Assembly: GCF_035918395.1 (NCBI RefSeq)
Contig: NZ_CP142362.1
Location: 4,377,501-4,441,500, forward strand
Direction: 5' to 3'
DNA: 64,000 nt
Source: Mycolicibacterium sp. ND9-15
Lineage (GTDB): Bacteria > Actinomycetota > Actinomycetes > Mycobacteriales > Mycobacteriaceae
Part shown: positions 16,801 to 25,246 of the stretch, in pieces
Numbering within the stretch: position 1 is the stretch's first letter
Layout of the letters: every line of letters starts with the position of its first letter
Notes under the pieces: generated by a model
The model's input: only the letters and a program-made list of their open reading frames with translations
Told to the model about the DNA's origin: nothing
Databases searched by the model: none
Made by a program: the position numbers and the translations under genes

Positions 16801-17601
16801 ATGGGTGCGCTAGACGGTCGGGTCGCCTTCATCACCGGGGGAGCGCGTGGGCAGGGCCGGTCCCATGCCTTGGCGCTGGCCGCGGAGGGGGCGAACATCG
16901 TCATCGCTGACGTGCCCCGCCCGATGAACCTGACGTATCCCCTCGGCACCGAGGACGATCTGCGCCGCACGGCCAAGCGTGTCGAGGAGCTCGGCGGCAT
17001 CTGCATTCCCATCGCGCTGGATGTGCGCGACGCAGCGGCGGTGGACGCAGCCGTCGCGGAAACCGTGAACCGGTTGGGCAGCCTCGACATCGTGGTGGTC
17101 AACGCCGGAATCGTGAGCACCGGGCCGTTGGAAGAAGTGACAGACGAGACCTGGCACCAACTCGTCGACACCAATCTGACGGGCGCATTCCACACGCTGC
17201 GAGCAGCGATACCGGTGATGCGACGGCAGCGCTTCGGCCGGATCCTGGTGACGTCGTCCATGGGTGGCCGCATGGGCATCCCAGAGTTGGCGGCATACAA
17301 CGCCACCAAATGGGGCGTCATCGGACTCGCGAAGTCCGTCGCCCTGGAGGTCGCAAAGGACGGCATCACGGTCAACGTCATCTGCCCGACCACGGTGCAG
17401 ACACCGATGGTGCAACCCGAGGGCGGCGACGACGTCCCCGACGACCTGGTCCGTCGGATGATGAAGGCGAATCCGATTCCCCAGCCGTGGATTTCGCCCC
17501 AGGACGTCAGCCGCGGACTTCTGTATCTGGTCACCGACCCGGGCGTCATCACCGGTAGCGTCCTCGAGATCGGCCTTGGCGGCAGCGCCCGAATGCATTG
17601 A
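16801..17601 (+). CDS. Mycofactocin-type SDR family oxidoreductase
   Basis: A short-chain dehydrogenase/reductase of 266 aa. NAD-binding TGGARGQGR is at residues 13-21, NAG at about 100-102, and the catalytic Ser-Tyr-Lys in SSMGGRMGIPELAAYNATKW. The insertion after the first dinucleotide strand, PRPMNLTYPLGTEDDLRRTA, is the hallmark of the SDR subgroup tied to mycofactocin, whose members hold NAD non-exchangeably and pass electrons to that peptide-derived redox cofactor. The substrate is probably an alcohol or carbonyl compound and is not identifiable. It pairs with the preceding hydratase gene. A C-terminal fragment of a close paralogue lies at 62226-62405, on the far side of the NRPS genes. 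Confidence 0.88.
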   Translation: MGALDGRVAFITGGARGQGRSHALALAAEGANIVIADVPRPMNLTYPLGTEDDLRRTAKRVEELGGICIPIALDVRDAAAVDAAVAETVNRLGSLDIVVVNAGIVSTGPLEEVTDETWHQLVDTNLTGAFHTLRAAIPVMRRQRFGRILVTSSMGGRMGIPELAAYNATKWGVIGLAKSVALEVAKDGITVNVICPTTVQTPMVQPEGGDDVPDDLVRRMMKANPIPQPWISPQDVSRGLLYLVTDPGVITGSVLEIGLGGSARMH

Positions 17602-17887
17602 CAGTCCGCGCATCGCGTCAGCCGCGTCCAGCCACCAACAAGCCGGCCGACGCGACTTCAGACAGTTCTCGGCGTGTCTTCGCTAACCACCCCGACGTTT
17701 CACCCCGGCGTCCGGGGCGTTCTGAGGGAGCACCCCGAGACGTACCGCGCCCGTACCGGCAACGCGCGAATACGAAGGCATTCCCTCTATGAAGGGGATG
17801 AGCGTGGCCGAGCAGCGGTATCAGCGGGTGTGGCGAGAACTGACATCTCCTGTTGGATGCCGAAAGCTCGGCCGTGGGTCACCCGTG
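17602..17887. other. Short gene-free interval
   Basis: About 285 bp between convergent SDR and coiled-coil genes. Near 17789 a few codons (MKGMSVAEQRYQ) resemble the start of an IS481-type transposase, but the resemblance ends after about a dozen residues. No other feature seen. Confidence 0.4.
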
Positions 17888-18964
17888 TCAATCCACCTTC
17901 GGGAACCGGTTGACCTTGGCTTCCGCCTCGAGCCGAAGTTGGGTTGCTCGCGCGCGGGCCTCGGTAGCGCGGGCCTGAGCTTCGGCGGCTTTAGCCGCCG
18001 CCCACACCTCGGCGGCGCGAGCTTGGCCTTCGGCCGCTTCCGCCCGCTTTCTCGCCTCTGCGGCGCGTGCTTCGGTTTCGGCGGCTTCTGATTGCGCCTG
18101 CAAACAAGCGCGCACCGCGGCGGCGCGGGCTTGGGCTTCGGCGACTTCGGCTTGTGCCCATGCCTCGGCGGCGCGGGCTTGGGCTTCGGCGGCTTCTGCC
18201 TGCTTTCTCGTCTCGGCGGCGCGGGCTTGGGCTTCGGCGGCTTGTGCTTGTGCCCATACCTCGGCGGCGCGGAGTTCGGCCTCGGCGGCTTCTGCCTGCT
18301 TTCTCGTCTCGGCGGCGCGGGCTTCGGTTTCGGCGGCTTCCGCCTTCGCCCGCGAGCACGCGCTGCTCTCGGCGGCGCGAGCTTCGGCTTCGGCCAGGTC
18401 CACCTTCGCCCTGGCCTCGGCGGCCAGCGCTTCAGTTTCTGCGGCCAGGGCCCGGACTTGGGTGGCCTTGTCCTGCGCCAGCGCCTCGGCGGCCAGCGCT
18501 TCGGCCTCCGCCGCCAGGGCTTGGGCTTCGGCGGCGAAGGCTTGAGCTTCGGCGGCTTCTGCCCGCGCCCGCGTCTCGGCGGCGAGCGTCTTGGCTTCCG
18601 CGGCTTCTGCGCGCGCCCGCGCTTCCAACTCCGGTTGCGGCGGAGTCGGCTTGGGCCGGTCTTTTCGTCGGTCGATCTGCGGTGCGCGGTTTCGCTTCTG
18701 GATACCGGCGTGGACCACCACGTTCTTACCCGCGCTCTGCTGGTCGACGAGGGTTTCGACGCCGACTAAAGTCACCGCGGTCAGCATCAGCAACGGAATG
18801 AAGACCACCGGCTGGGTGGCCACCCCGCCTAGGCAGAAGATCGTGAGCGGCACCGCCAACATCGCCACGGCCCATGGATACCGGTCGCCGAATTGGAGGA
18901 CCGTCGCCCGCATCGTGATCGCCCGCGTGATCCACAACTGGCGATCCGACCTGCTAATGACCAT
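17888..18964 (-). CDS. Ala/Glu-rich coiled-coil protein with N-terminal membrane hairpin
   Basis: A protein of about 358 aa. After a short basic start (MVISRSDRQLWITRAITMRA) there are two hydrophobic segments (about residues 28-70: YPWAVAMLAVPLTIFCLGGV and then VVFIPLLMLTAVTLVGVETL) and a Pro/Arg linker. Everything beyond about residue 115 is a low-complexity A/E/R/Q repeat of the form AEAAEAQARAAEARKQ. This predicts a long cytosolic coiled coil anchored in the membrane. No catalytic domain is visible. The ATG at 18964 is chosen because it directly precedes the membrane part; the longer frame is not protein-like. Proteins of this shape can be scaffolds, or the repeat may simply be an expanded low-complexity tail. 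Confidence 0.6.
   Translation of the reverse strand: MVISRSDRQLWITRAITMRATVLQFGDRYPWAVAMLAVPLTIFCLGGVATQPVVFIPLLMLTAVTLVGVETLVDQQSAGKNVVVHAGIQKRNRAPQIDRRKDRPKPTPPQPELEARARAEAAEAKTLAAETRARAEAAEAQAFAAEAQALAAEAEALAAEALAQDKATQVRALAAETEALAAEARAKVDLAEAEARAAESSACSRAKAEAAETEARAAETRKQAEAAEAELRAAEVWAQAQAAEAQARAAETRKQAEAAEAQARAAEAWAQAEVAEAQARAAAVRACLQAQSEAAETEARAAEARKRAEAAEGQARAAEVWAAAKAAEAQARATEARARATQLRLEAEAKVNRFPKVD
17935..18630. repeat. Degenerate tandem repeat encoding the coiled coil
   Basis: The DNA repeats a GCG-GCG-GGC-TTG-like phrase with a period of about 45 bp (for example around 18170-18245 and 18290-18345), mirrored in protein repeats such as AARKQAEAAEAQARAAE. Such arrays change copy number readily, so length may vary between strains. 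Confidence 0.6.
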
Positions 18965-19296
18965 TTCTCGAGGACCCCACGATCCGTCCCTTCGCGGAGG
19001 CGTTGCCATATGCATTGTGACCGACACCGGGACCGCGGGGCGGATAATCGGGTGTTTGTCGCAGTCGTGTCGCGGCGAACTCGAATCGGAAGCAGTGGAC
19101 GTCAAGCGCTGAACGGAAGGACGCCGACCGCGCCGAAAGGATGAAATCTTCAAAGCGCACCCGCGTTTCTTTACGACAAGTGCACGATGACGCCGGCACC
19201 CGCAGGGGGCCCGAACCCGGTGGGCGGTCCGCCCCGGCAAGGAGTTGCTCTTGTGGCTTGTCGCGCTTGGGGAGCCGGCCGGATAGGAGGTCGCCG
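18965..19296. other. Gene-free interval
   Basis: About 330 bp between the coiled-coil gene and the peptidase gene. Open frames here are extensions of the neighbours and show no protein-like composition. I see no clear terminator. Confidence 0.45.
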
Positions 19297-20106
19297 TCAA
19301 CGGTCGTCGTCGGCGCACAACAGCGAGTGCGTGACGCAAGTGCCCTCGAAACGGAATTCGTGCGCCGGACGCCGCAGCGGCTCGATGCTGGTATCCGGGT
19401 GGACAACGACTCCGCCGCCGGAAGGGATGCCCAGTCCGGTGGCCGCTCCCTCCAGTGACTGAATCGTCCGCGTAAGCCGAGCCCACTCGGCTCGCTCGTC
19501 ATGCGTGTCGATGATCGAGGGGACGAGCTGGAACACTTCGAGCAGCTCAGTCGAGGAGGGCTCGGGCGTCTCGACGATGCCGTAGCGGCCGAGCTGGACT
19601 GCGCCGGCTGAGACGCCCACCAGGATCGCGCCTTGCGCGTATCTGTCCAGGATCACATCCTTCATGCCGGTACTTTCGAACGTGTTCCAGCCGAGACGCA
19701 CGTTGCCGCCCGCGAGAACGATCAACTGGGCGCGGTCGAGCCAAGAGCGGTCGTCTGCACCGAATGACGACGCGATCATGCGACGGTCAATGATTCCAAT
19801 GGCATCCATCGCCGCCTCGAAGATCTCGTAATACTCCGGACGATCCCCGTTAGAGGCACCGATGTAGGCCGCGCTCACTGGGATGCCCGATGAGAGTTCT
19901 TCGAGGGCTGTCTCGAGCAGCAGCCGATCCTGGCGCTTCCAGAACAGCAGTTGACTGTCCGCCAGCAGATAAAGCGGTTGAAGTTGCGGCGCCCTCTCAG
20001 TCACCGCCGGCAGTGCCGAGTCTCGCGCCGATTTCTCATTCGTCGGTTCTCGGGACGTTCGCGGTCGCTCCCCATTCGTGATCCATCCCCGATCGGCGTC
20101 GGACAT
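19297..20106 (-). CDS. Peptidase S51-like protein (cyanophycinase/dipeptidase E superfamily)
   Basis: A protein of up to 269 aa with the class I glutamine-amidotransferase-like fold of peptidase family S51. The nucleophile elbow is GVSAGA (Ser166), preceded by the oxyanion-side segment LIVLAGGNVRLGWNTF. The N-terminal strand LYLLADSQLLF and the later GLGIPSGGGVVVHPD fit cyanophycinase-type members, which hydrolyse Asp-containing or other unusual peptide bonds. The first 45 residues are not conserved-looking, so the true start may be internal. It lies 55 bp after the P450 gene on the same strand and may be its operon partner. A role in trimming or detoxifying the NRPS peptide is possible but only suggested by position. 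Confidence 0.75.
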   Translation of the reverse strand: MSDADRGWITNGERPRTSREPTNEKSARDSALPAVTERAPQLQPLYLLADSQLLFWKRQDRLLLETALEELSSGIPVSAAYIGASNGDRPEYYEIFEAAMDAIGIIDRRMIASSFGADDRSWLDRAQLIVLAGGNVRLGWNTFESTGMKDVILDRYAQGAILVGVSAGAVQLGRYGIVETPEPSSTELLEVFQLVPSIIDTHDERAEWARLTRTIQSLEGAATGLGIPSGGGVVVHPDTSIEPLRRPAHEFRFEGTCVTHSLLCADDDR

Positions 20107-20125
20107 AGAGGCACTCTATCGGCGA

Positions 20126-20139
20126 GAGCGCCGGCGCTC
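20126..20139. promoter_or_regulatory. Perfect 14-bp palindrome between P450 and S51 peptidase genes
   Basis: GAGCGCCGGCGCTC is a perfect inverted repeat in the 55-bp gap, 19 bp upstream of the annotated peptidase start. It could form a short hairpin or bind a dimeric protein. There is no T run after it on either strand, so a Rho-independent terminator is unlikely. Confidence 0.25.
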
Positions 20140-20161
20140 CTCACGTGCCGGCGTTCGTCTT

Positions 20162-21409
20162 CTAGATCGGCGTGAACTCGAGGTGCAACTCATTGAGGCG
20201 TCTGAACAGAAAGGTGCGGTCCCATTTGAGGCGGCGATCACCCGCGGGGCCGTGCTTGGCTTCTGAAACCCGAATCTCGGCCATCCGGTCAAGGATGCGT
20301 GCCAAGCTCACTCGCGCTTCGGCCCGTGCGATCGGGGCACCCGGACAGGTGTGGATGCCGCGACCGAATGCGATGTGCTGCAATATGTTTGGACGCGTAA
20401 GGCGGAATTCGTCGGGCTCGTCGAAGCGTTGTGGATCACGGTTTGCCGCACCGTTCATCACCAGTACGCTGGTACCGGCCTGCACATCGACGTCGCCGAT
20501 CTTGGTGGTGCGTCGCACCATTCGAAAGTTCGACTTGATCGGGCTTTCGAAGCGAAGCATCTCCTCGACGAAGGCGGGAATCTTCGACCGGTCGCAGCGC
20601 AGCTGCTCTTGCAGTTCCGGCCGCTCCGCGAGCATCAGCATCGCGAGACTCAGCAGATCGATCGTCGTGCCGTGGCCGGCGGCGAACATGAATGTGGCGA
20701 CCCTGGCGACGTCAATTGCCTCGGGTGTCGTGCCGTCGGGGAACTTCGCCAGCGCAAGCTCGGTCAGGACGTCGTCGCGCGGTTCGCGCCGGCGTTCCTC
20801 GATGTACTCGACGAACCACTCCTCTTTTACGCCGACGAACCCGCTGCGTTCGCCTTCGAGCCTGCTGGCTGTGGCCGCGCGTCGGAATTTCTCACGGTCG
20901 GCCTCGGGTACGTCCAGCAGGTTGGTGATGGCATCCAGCGTGAACGGGAAGTTGTAGTCGACGACGATCTCGCACTTGCCCTCCTCGGCGAAGCGGTTGA
21001 TTTGTTCGTCGGCCAGATGCCAGAGGAAGTCCTCGCTGTACCTCAGCCGCTTGGGCGTGAACAACCGGCTCAACAGGGAGCGGTGCGCGGTGTGCCTGGG
21101 AGGGTCAAATGTGATGAAGTAGTCGCCGAACGTAACCCTGTGGCGGTGTTGCTCGATCAGATCTGAGATGTCGTCACGGTCGGCGTCGACCGGAATCCCC
21201 GACCACGGTCCGCTGACGATATTGCAGACCGACAGGTTCTCGTCGGGGTCGCGTTGCACGGCGACGGCCTCGTCGTAGCCCGACACCAGCACCACACCAT
21301 GCGCCGGCTCACGCCAAACCGGGCATCGGCGGATCGCGTCGTAATACCCGTAGGGGTCATCGACAAGTGACTTGTCGGTGAAGAAGTCCAGGTTCTCAAC
21401 CCCGCCCAA
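20162..21409 (-). CDS. Cytochrome P450
   Basis: A soluble bacterial P450 of 415 aa. I-helix motif AAGHGTT (oxygen activation), K-helix EEMLRF (ExxR), and heme loop FGRGIHTCPGAPIAR with the Cys ligand are all present. TFDPPRHTAHRSLLSRLFTP is the conserved C-helix region that contacts the heme propionates. The start is an unusual TTG at 21409, chosen because GAGGGAGG lies about 8 nt upstream and no ATG or GTG gives a sensible N-terminus. Ferredoxin and reductase genes are not adjacent. P450s near NRPS genes often hydroxylate residues or couple aromatic side chains. Here the gap to the NRPS genes and the opposite strand make tailoring an inference. Confidence 0.9.
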   Translation of the reverse strand: MGGVENLDFFTDKSLVDDPYGYYDAIRRCPVWREPAHGVVLVSGYDEAVAVQRDPDENLSVCNIVSGPWSGIPVDADRDDISDLIEQHRHRVTFGDYFITFDPPRHTAHRSLLSRLFTPKRLRYSEDFLWHLADEQINRFAEEGKCEIVVDYNFPFTLDAITNLLDVPEADREKFRRAATASRLEGERSGFVGVKEEWFVEYIEERRREPRDDVLTELALAKFPDGTTPEAIDVARVATFMFAAGHGTTIDLLSLAMLMLAERPELQEQLRCDRSKIPAFVEEMLRFESPIKSNFRMVRRTTKIGDVDVQAGTSVLVMNGAANRDPQRFDEPDEFRLTRPNILQHIAFGRGIHTCPGAPIARAEARVSLARILDRMAEIRVSEAKHGPAGDRRLKWDRTFLFRRLNELHLEFTPI

Positions 21410-21784
21410 TTGCCGCGCCTCCCTCGCGTAGCTACGCGCATGCTATGCGCTCACCTGATGTCCGGACATTGCCTTTCGAAACCGTGAGCGACGCGATTGA
21501 GGCCAAGATTTCGGCCACTGGTGACTCGCGGCCATCGGGGCCGATGTGCAACGTCGAGATCACCGACTGTTGATTCAGCAAGTTCGGGACCGTCCCGGTG
21601 TCGCCGCTGGCTGCTGACGTCGAACCCGTCGTCCACCACCACCTGTCCACGAGCTCCTCGTGGGCTTGTCGGGATTGTGCGCGAGCGGAAAGGCGCCGCA
21701 GCGGGTGAGGAAACCTTTGCCAAGCGCGGCCGATCGGCGACTGGGAGCGCGACACGTGGCTCCCACGGCCCCATTGCGTCTAGC
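21410..21784. other. Interval with no secure gene
   Basis: About 375 bp between the P450 and the 61-aa gene. One minus-strand frame (21432-21755, GTG start with GGGAG upstream) encodes 107 aa ending in a protein-like stretch (NLLNQQSVISTLHIGPDGRE and on), so a small gene or the tail of a degraded one is possible. I recognise no family and do not call it. Confidence 0.35.
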
Positions 21785-21970
21785 TCAGGCCTGCAGCTCG
21801 GTGATGCGCCGAACTGGTGACTGTGAGGCGTCGTTCACTTCGGCGTACAGATCATTGGCCCGAGCCTGTTCTGCCGCAAGTCTTTCCAACGCTGCGACGC
21901 CCCGCTTGAGGAGGTCGAGGGATTCCTCGGCAGTCTCTTTCAATTCGTAGAAATTCGGTATGAAACCCAT
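21785..21970 (-). CDS. Small 61-aa acidic helical protein, unknown function
   Basis: The ORF MGFIPNFYELKETAEESLDL..RITELQA encodes 61 aa. Its ATG is preceded by GGGAGG at 8-nt spacing, the best ribosome binding site in this part of the window, which argues that it is a real gene. The middle (about residues 10-47) is a charged, heptad-like amphipathic helix rich in Glu, Leu and Ala; there is no membrane segment, signal peptide or cysteine. It is not MbtH-like, lacking the Trp-rich NRPS-binding motifs. It lies downstream of the ABC exporter and upstream of the P450 on the same strand, so all may share a transcript. Function unknown. Confidence 0.6.
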   Translation of the reverse strand: MGFIPNFYELKETAEESLDLLKRGVAALERLAAEQARANDLYAEVNDASQSPVRRITELQA

Positions 21971-22227
21971 CGGAATTACCTCCCGTTGCGAGCCGGAACT
22001 TCAAGCCGTTCTTTTCGATACCGTTTGCTGACTCGGATCAGCGTTGGCCAGCGGATCGGCGTTTCGATCACCAGCTTGCCCCCGCGCCCCACTATCGATA
22101 CGCGGGATCAACCAAAATGGTAACGTTTCCGGCCTCGTCGGGCGAGGGGAATTGCAGCCGACGGCAGCAAAGAATGGGCGAGGTCACGGATCGCACGGCG
22201 CCGAGTCCCCGACGTCGTGTCTCTTGC

Positions 22228-23859
22228 CTAAGTTGCGGCATCGCGCTTGACGTAACCCCACACTCCGATCGCGCTCAGCATCGCGCTGATCAGCAGGAAA
22301 ATGATGATCGCCGTCCAGTGTGGCGGTGCGTCGGGTACCGCGGCGAGGTGCGCCCACGGCGAGAGGTTGGCCACCCAGGCCGGCGCGTTCGTCGCCTGCA
22401 TGATCGCGTTCACCAAGAATCCGCCCACAAGCGGCAGTGCGCCGATTAGGCCGGCGGCGGATGGGAGCCATCCGACCCCCACTGCCGCGGCGCCGGTCGC
22501 GAGTAACGCCACAGGGAGTGAATTCATTGCACCCGCAAGTGCATCGGGGAACTGCAGCGGTGCGCCGGTGATCTTCGCACCGCCCCACATCGCGACTCCG
22601 GCAGCGCAATGCAAAGCAAACATCGCAGTAACGGTGACCGCGAGTTCAGCCGACATCAGGCGTATACGTGTGATCGGCTGGGCGAAAAGCAGGGTCCAGC
22701 GACCGGCCTTCTCGTCGGCGACCATCGTGGCGAGACGCATTGCGGCGTAGAGACCGGTGGCCACTGGGAGCATGCTGAACAGCGGCGCAGCGAAGACGTT
22801 CACAGAGTCGAAGGTGCTGATCCCTGCGCCGGCGGCCAATTCAGCGACGTCCGGGTTAGTCTGAAAGAACTCGAGAACTGAGTCGAGCAATGCGCCGATC
22901 AGACAGAAGAATGCGGCAACGCCGACCGCCCACCCGAAGGTGATCCGGCCGGTTCGGCGAAGAGCGAACCCGCCGATACTGTGCAACAGGCGCTTTCGTG
23001 GACGACGACTCGTCGGCACCACCACAACCCCGTCACCGAGATCGCGGTGGCGCGCCGCAAGGATGGTCGCACCAGCCAGCGCGATCGGAAGCAGACTCAG
23101 CACGATCAGCGGAAGGATGCGATTGTCCGCGTATGGCGCTGAGCGTGCCGCCAGCCCGAACGGGGTCGCCCATGCCAACCATGCCAGTTGAGGCGAACTA
23201 TCGGCGATCATGCGCAGCGTCAAGCCCACACCCAGAGCCGCGACGGACAATGCCGTCGCACCGGATCTTCCCGGCATGATTTGCGCCGCGAGCAGAGCGC
23301 TTGTCGCGAAAGTCGATGTGACGAGGACGATTCCGGCTGCATGCAGGACGGCCCCGACCGGTTCAGTGCGCGCCGCCAAGAGGCCCGCCGCGACGGCCGC
23401 GCCGATCAGCATCGCGGATGTGGCGAGGGCAGCCAAGCAGCGGATGACGACGTCTTCGATCCGCAGACGTCCCGCGAGCAGCAGACTCCATCGGCCGGCG
23501 TCCTCCTCCCCGCGGGTGATTCGTGTGGTGGCGAGGATGATCCAGAGGCTCACGAGCACCAAGATGAGGGTGCCGGTGCGCCACACGGTAAAACCGCCGG
23601 GATTGTCGATAGCGACCGGTGGACCCAACAAGATCTTCTCGGCCGGATTTCCAGCCATTGCGCGCAATGCCGATTCATCCAGCAGGCTGCGGATTGTCCG
23701 GTACTGGCTGGCAACCAATGTCGACATGACCCCGCAGACCAACGCGACGACCACGGCATCGCGTCGAACTTGACGCATGGCCAGTCGGCTCACCGCCCGC
23801 CCGGCAGCGGGTGATGGCGCAGCGCTCAGCGGCGACCCGGGCAGCGTGGCGGTTCTCAT
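22228..23859 (-). CDS. ABC-2 type exporter permease, tandem duplicated membrane domain
   Basis: A permease of 543 aa with about twelve hydrophobic helices in two similar halves. Each half holds a parallel motif: TTRITRGEEDAGRWSLLLAG in the first and AMRLATMVADEKAGRWTLLF in the second. One polypeptide therefore supplies both halves of the membrane pore. This layout is seen in actinobacterial exporters annotated as polyketide-antibiotic or multidrug ABC-2 permeases. The start overlaps the ATPase stop by 4 bp (ATGA), so the two proteins are translated together. It is divergent from the NRPS genes and is the natural candidate exporter for their peptide, though only position supports that. Confidence 0.82.
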   Translation of the reverse strand: MRTATLPGSPLSAAPSPAAGRAVSRLAMRQVRRDAVVVALVCGVMSTLVASQYRTIRSLLDESALRAMAGNPAEKILLGPPVAIDNPGGFTVWRTGTLILVLVSLWIILATTRITRGEEDAGRWSLLLAGRLRIEDVVIRCLAALATSAMLIGAAVAAGLLAARTEPVGAVLHAAGIVLVTSTFATSALLAAQIMPGRSGATALSVAALGVGLTLRMIADSSPQLAWLAWATPFGLAARSAPYADNRILPLIVLSLLPIALAGATILAARHRDLGDGVVVVPTSRRPRKRLLHSIGGFALRRTGRITFGWAVGVAAFFCLIGALLDSVLEFFQTNPDVAELAAGAGISTFDSVNVFAAPLFSMLPVATGLYAAMRLATMVADEKAGRWTLLFAQPITRIRLMSAELAVTVTAMFALHCAAGVAMWGGAKITGAPLQFPDALAGAMNSLPVALLATGAAAVGVGWLPSAAGLIGALPLVGGFLVNAIMQATNAPAWVANLSPWAHLAAVPDAPPHWTAIIIFLLISAMLSAIGVWGYVKRDAAT

Positions 23860-24785
23860 CGCTGCGCCTCTCCGTAGTAATCGAGGAAGATCTCTTCGAG
23901 TGTCGGTTCGTGCATCACGAGCGCGGTGATGTCGGCTCTGGCGAGCGCTCCAAGAGCAGCCACGGGCGGCCCAGTCACGTTGAACCGCAACCGTCCGCCA
24001 CCCAGTTCCTCGACATTCGACACCCCCGCGACATCAGCGAGGGAGGGCGGAACGCCGCTGTAGGACACCTGGACGACGGTCCGGCGCAACCGGCGTAACT
24101 CGGTGATGCTGTCCACTTCGAGGAGTCGCCCGGCGCGCAGAATCGCTACGCGGTCGCAGACGGCTTCTACCTCGTCCAGCTGATGAGAGCTGAGGAACAC
24201 CGCCTGGCCCCGCTCGCGTGCTTCTGCGACACAGCCGCGAAACACCCTCTCCATCAATGGATCCATACCGCTTGTCGGCTCGTCAAGCACGAGAAGCGGA
24301 GCCCGTGTCGCGAACGCGGCGACAAGGGCCACCTTCTGCCTGTTGCCAGTCGAATAGGTCCGGGCCGGCTTGTTGAGATCGAGATCGAATCGGTCGACCA
24401 ACTCATTGCGGTATGCCGCGTCGACACCCGGGCCGACGCAGCCAAGCAGTTCGAGAATTTCGGCACCAGTCAGTCTCGGCCACAAGGAAACATCGGCCGG
24501 CACGTATGCGAGGTGGCCATGGGAGCGACGGACATCACCGGCAGCGCAACCGAATATCTTTGCACTGCCCGAGGTCGGGCGACTCAATCCGAGCAGCAGG
24601 CGGATCGTCGTCGACTTGCCGGCGCCGTTGGGGCCCAAGAACCCGAACACCTCGCCGGGAGCGACGGTGATACTCAGGTCCTCGACGGCCACCACATGAC
24701 CGAACCGTTTGGTCAGACCCTCGGCGAGGATCGCGAGGCCAATAGCAGCGCGCGCCGGGGCTTCCACGTCTGAAGAGTAAGTCAC
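23856..24785 (-). CDS. ABC exporter ATP-binding protein (DrrA-like)
   Basis: An ATPase of 309 aa. Walker A GPNGAGKST, a degenerate signature YSTGNRQK, Walker B LLVLDEP and the H-loop FLSSHQLDEVEAV are all in place. The C-terminal 80 residues form the extra domain of drug-exporter ATPases (DrrA type), ending EPTLEEIFLDYYGEA. A GTG at 24785 is used as start; the upstream ribosome binding site is weak. It is the first gene of the exporter operon and faces away from the first NRPS gene across a 461-bp shared control region. Confidence 0.88.
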   Translation of the reverse strand: MTYSSDVEAPARAAIGLAILAEGLTKRFGHVVAVEDLSITVAPGEVFGFLGPNGAGKSTTIRLLLGLSRPTSGSAKIFGCAAGDVRRSHGHLAYVPADVSLWPRLTGAEILELLGCVGPGVDAAYRNELVDRFDLDLNKPARTYSTGNRQKVALVAAFATRAPLLVLDEPTSGMDPLMERVFRGCVAEARERGQAVFLSSHQLDEVEAVCDRVAILRAGRLLEVDSITELRRLRRTVVQVSYSGVPPSLADVAGVSNVEELGGGRLRFNVTGPPVAALGALARADITALVMHEPTLEEIFLDYYGEAQR

Positions 24786-25246
24786 CTGCGGTCGAGATAC
24801 CCCGGCTAGTGAGAACGCAGTTCGGGCAGATTCGGCAAGAACTTAGCCAGTCGTTTCGAAATCAACAGTGAGGCAGGGACGCCCGGCGTTCGACACTCAC
24901 TGCGCATTGCCGATCCATGTTTGCCTTGGGAACCGATTATTCGCTACTACCTCTAGCGAGCGGGCAAACGTCATCGTGAGATAGTCCGGCCTGGGTCAAC
25001 AGTAATGGCCCGTAACCGGCAGATAAGTCACCGCAGTCTCAGCAGGAAGCCGCGATTGGCGACCGCTCCTGCAACTCGCGCAGGCGTTACTGAGTCGCTT
25101 CGAGAGCCGAATGAAAAACTTTGCCCAAACACCTAGCCGGGAGGGCTGAAGCAGAAGTAGGGTTTGGAAGTTGCGGCACCACATGTTGGTTGGCTGGGGG
25201 AAGCCACCCTTCGATACCTGGTGCCCTTCGGGTTTGGGGTGGTCGG
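24786..25246. promoter_or_regulatory. Shared upstream region of the ABC exporter and the NRPS genes
   Basis: A 461-bp gap between divergent starts, visibly richer in A+T than its surroundings. It must hold the promoters for the exporter operon (minus) and the NRPS operon (plus). The stretch 24900-25000 has AT-rich hexamers that could be -10 elements, but I cannot single one out. The NRPS frame stays open back to 25121 (TTG), so part of this region could be coding if a non-ATG start is used. Confidence 0.6.

Noticed and set aside
17789..17840. MKGMSVAEQRYQ stretch resembling an IS481 transposase N-terminus
   Set aside because: Only about a dozen residues match, no terminal repeats or further transposase sequence follow, so a relic cannot be supported.
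17935..18630. The 45-bp periodic repeats as a possible CRISPR array
   Set aside because: Units are contiguous with no unique spacers and encode a continuous coiled coil.
21432..21755. 107-aa minus-strand frame upstream of the P450
   Set aside because: Plausible start and partly protein-like, but no recognisable family and a Trp/Arg-rich first half; mentioned as an interval only.
21785..21970. The 61-aa protein as an MbtH-like NRPS partner
   Set aside because: It lacks the conserved Trp and Asn-x-Glu motifs of MbtH proteins.
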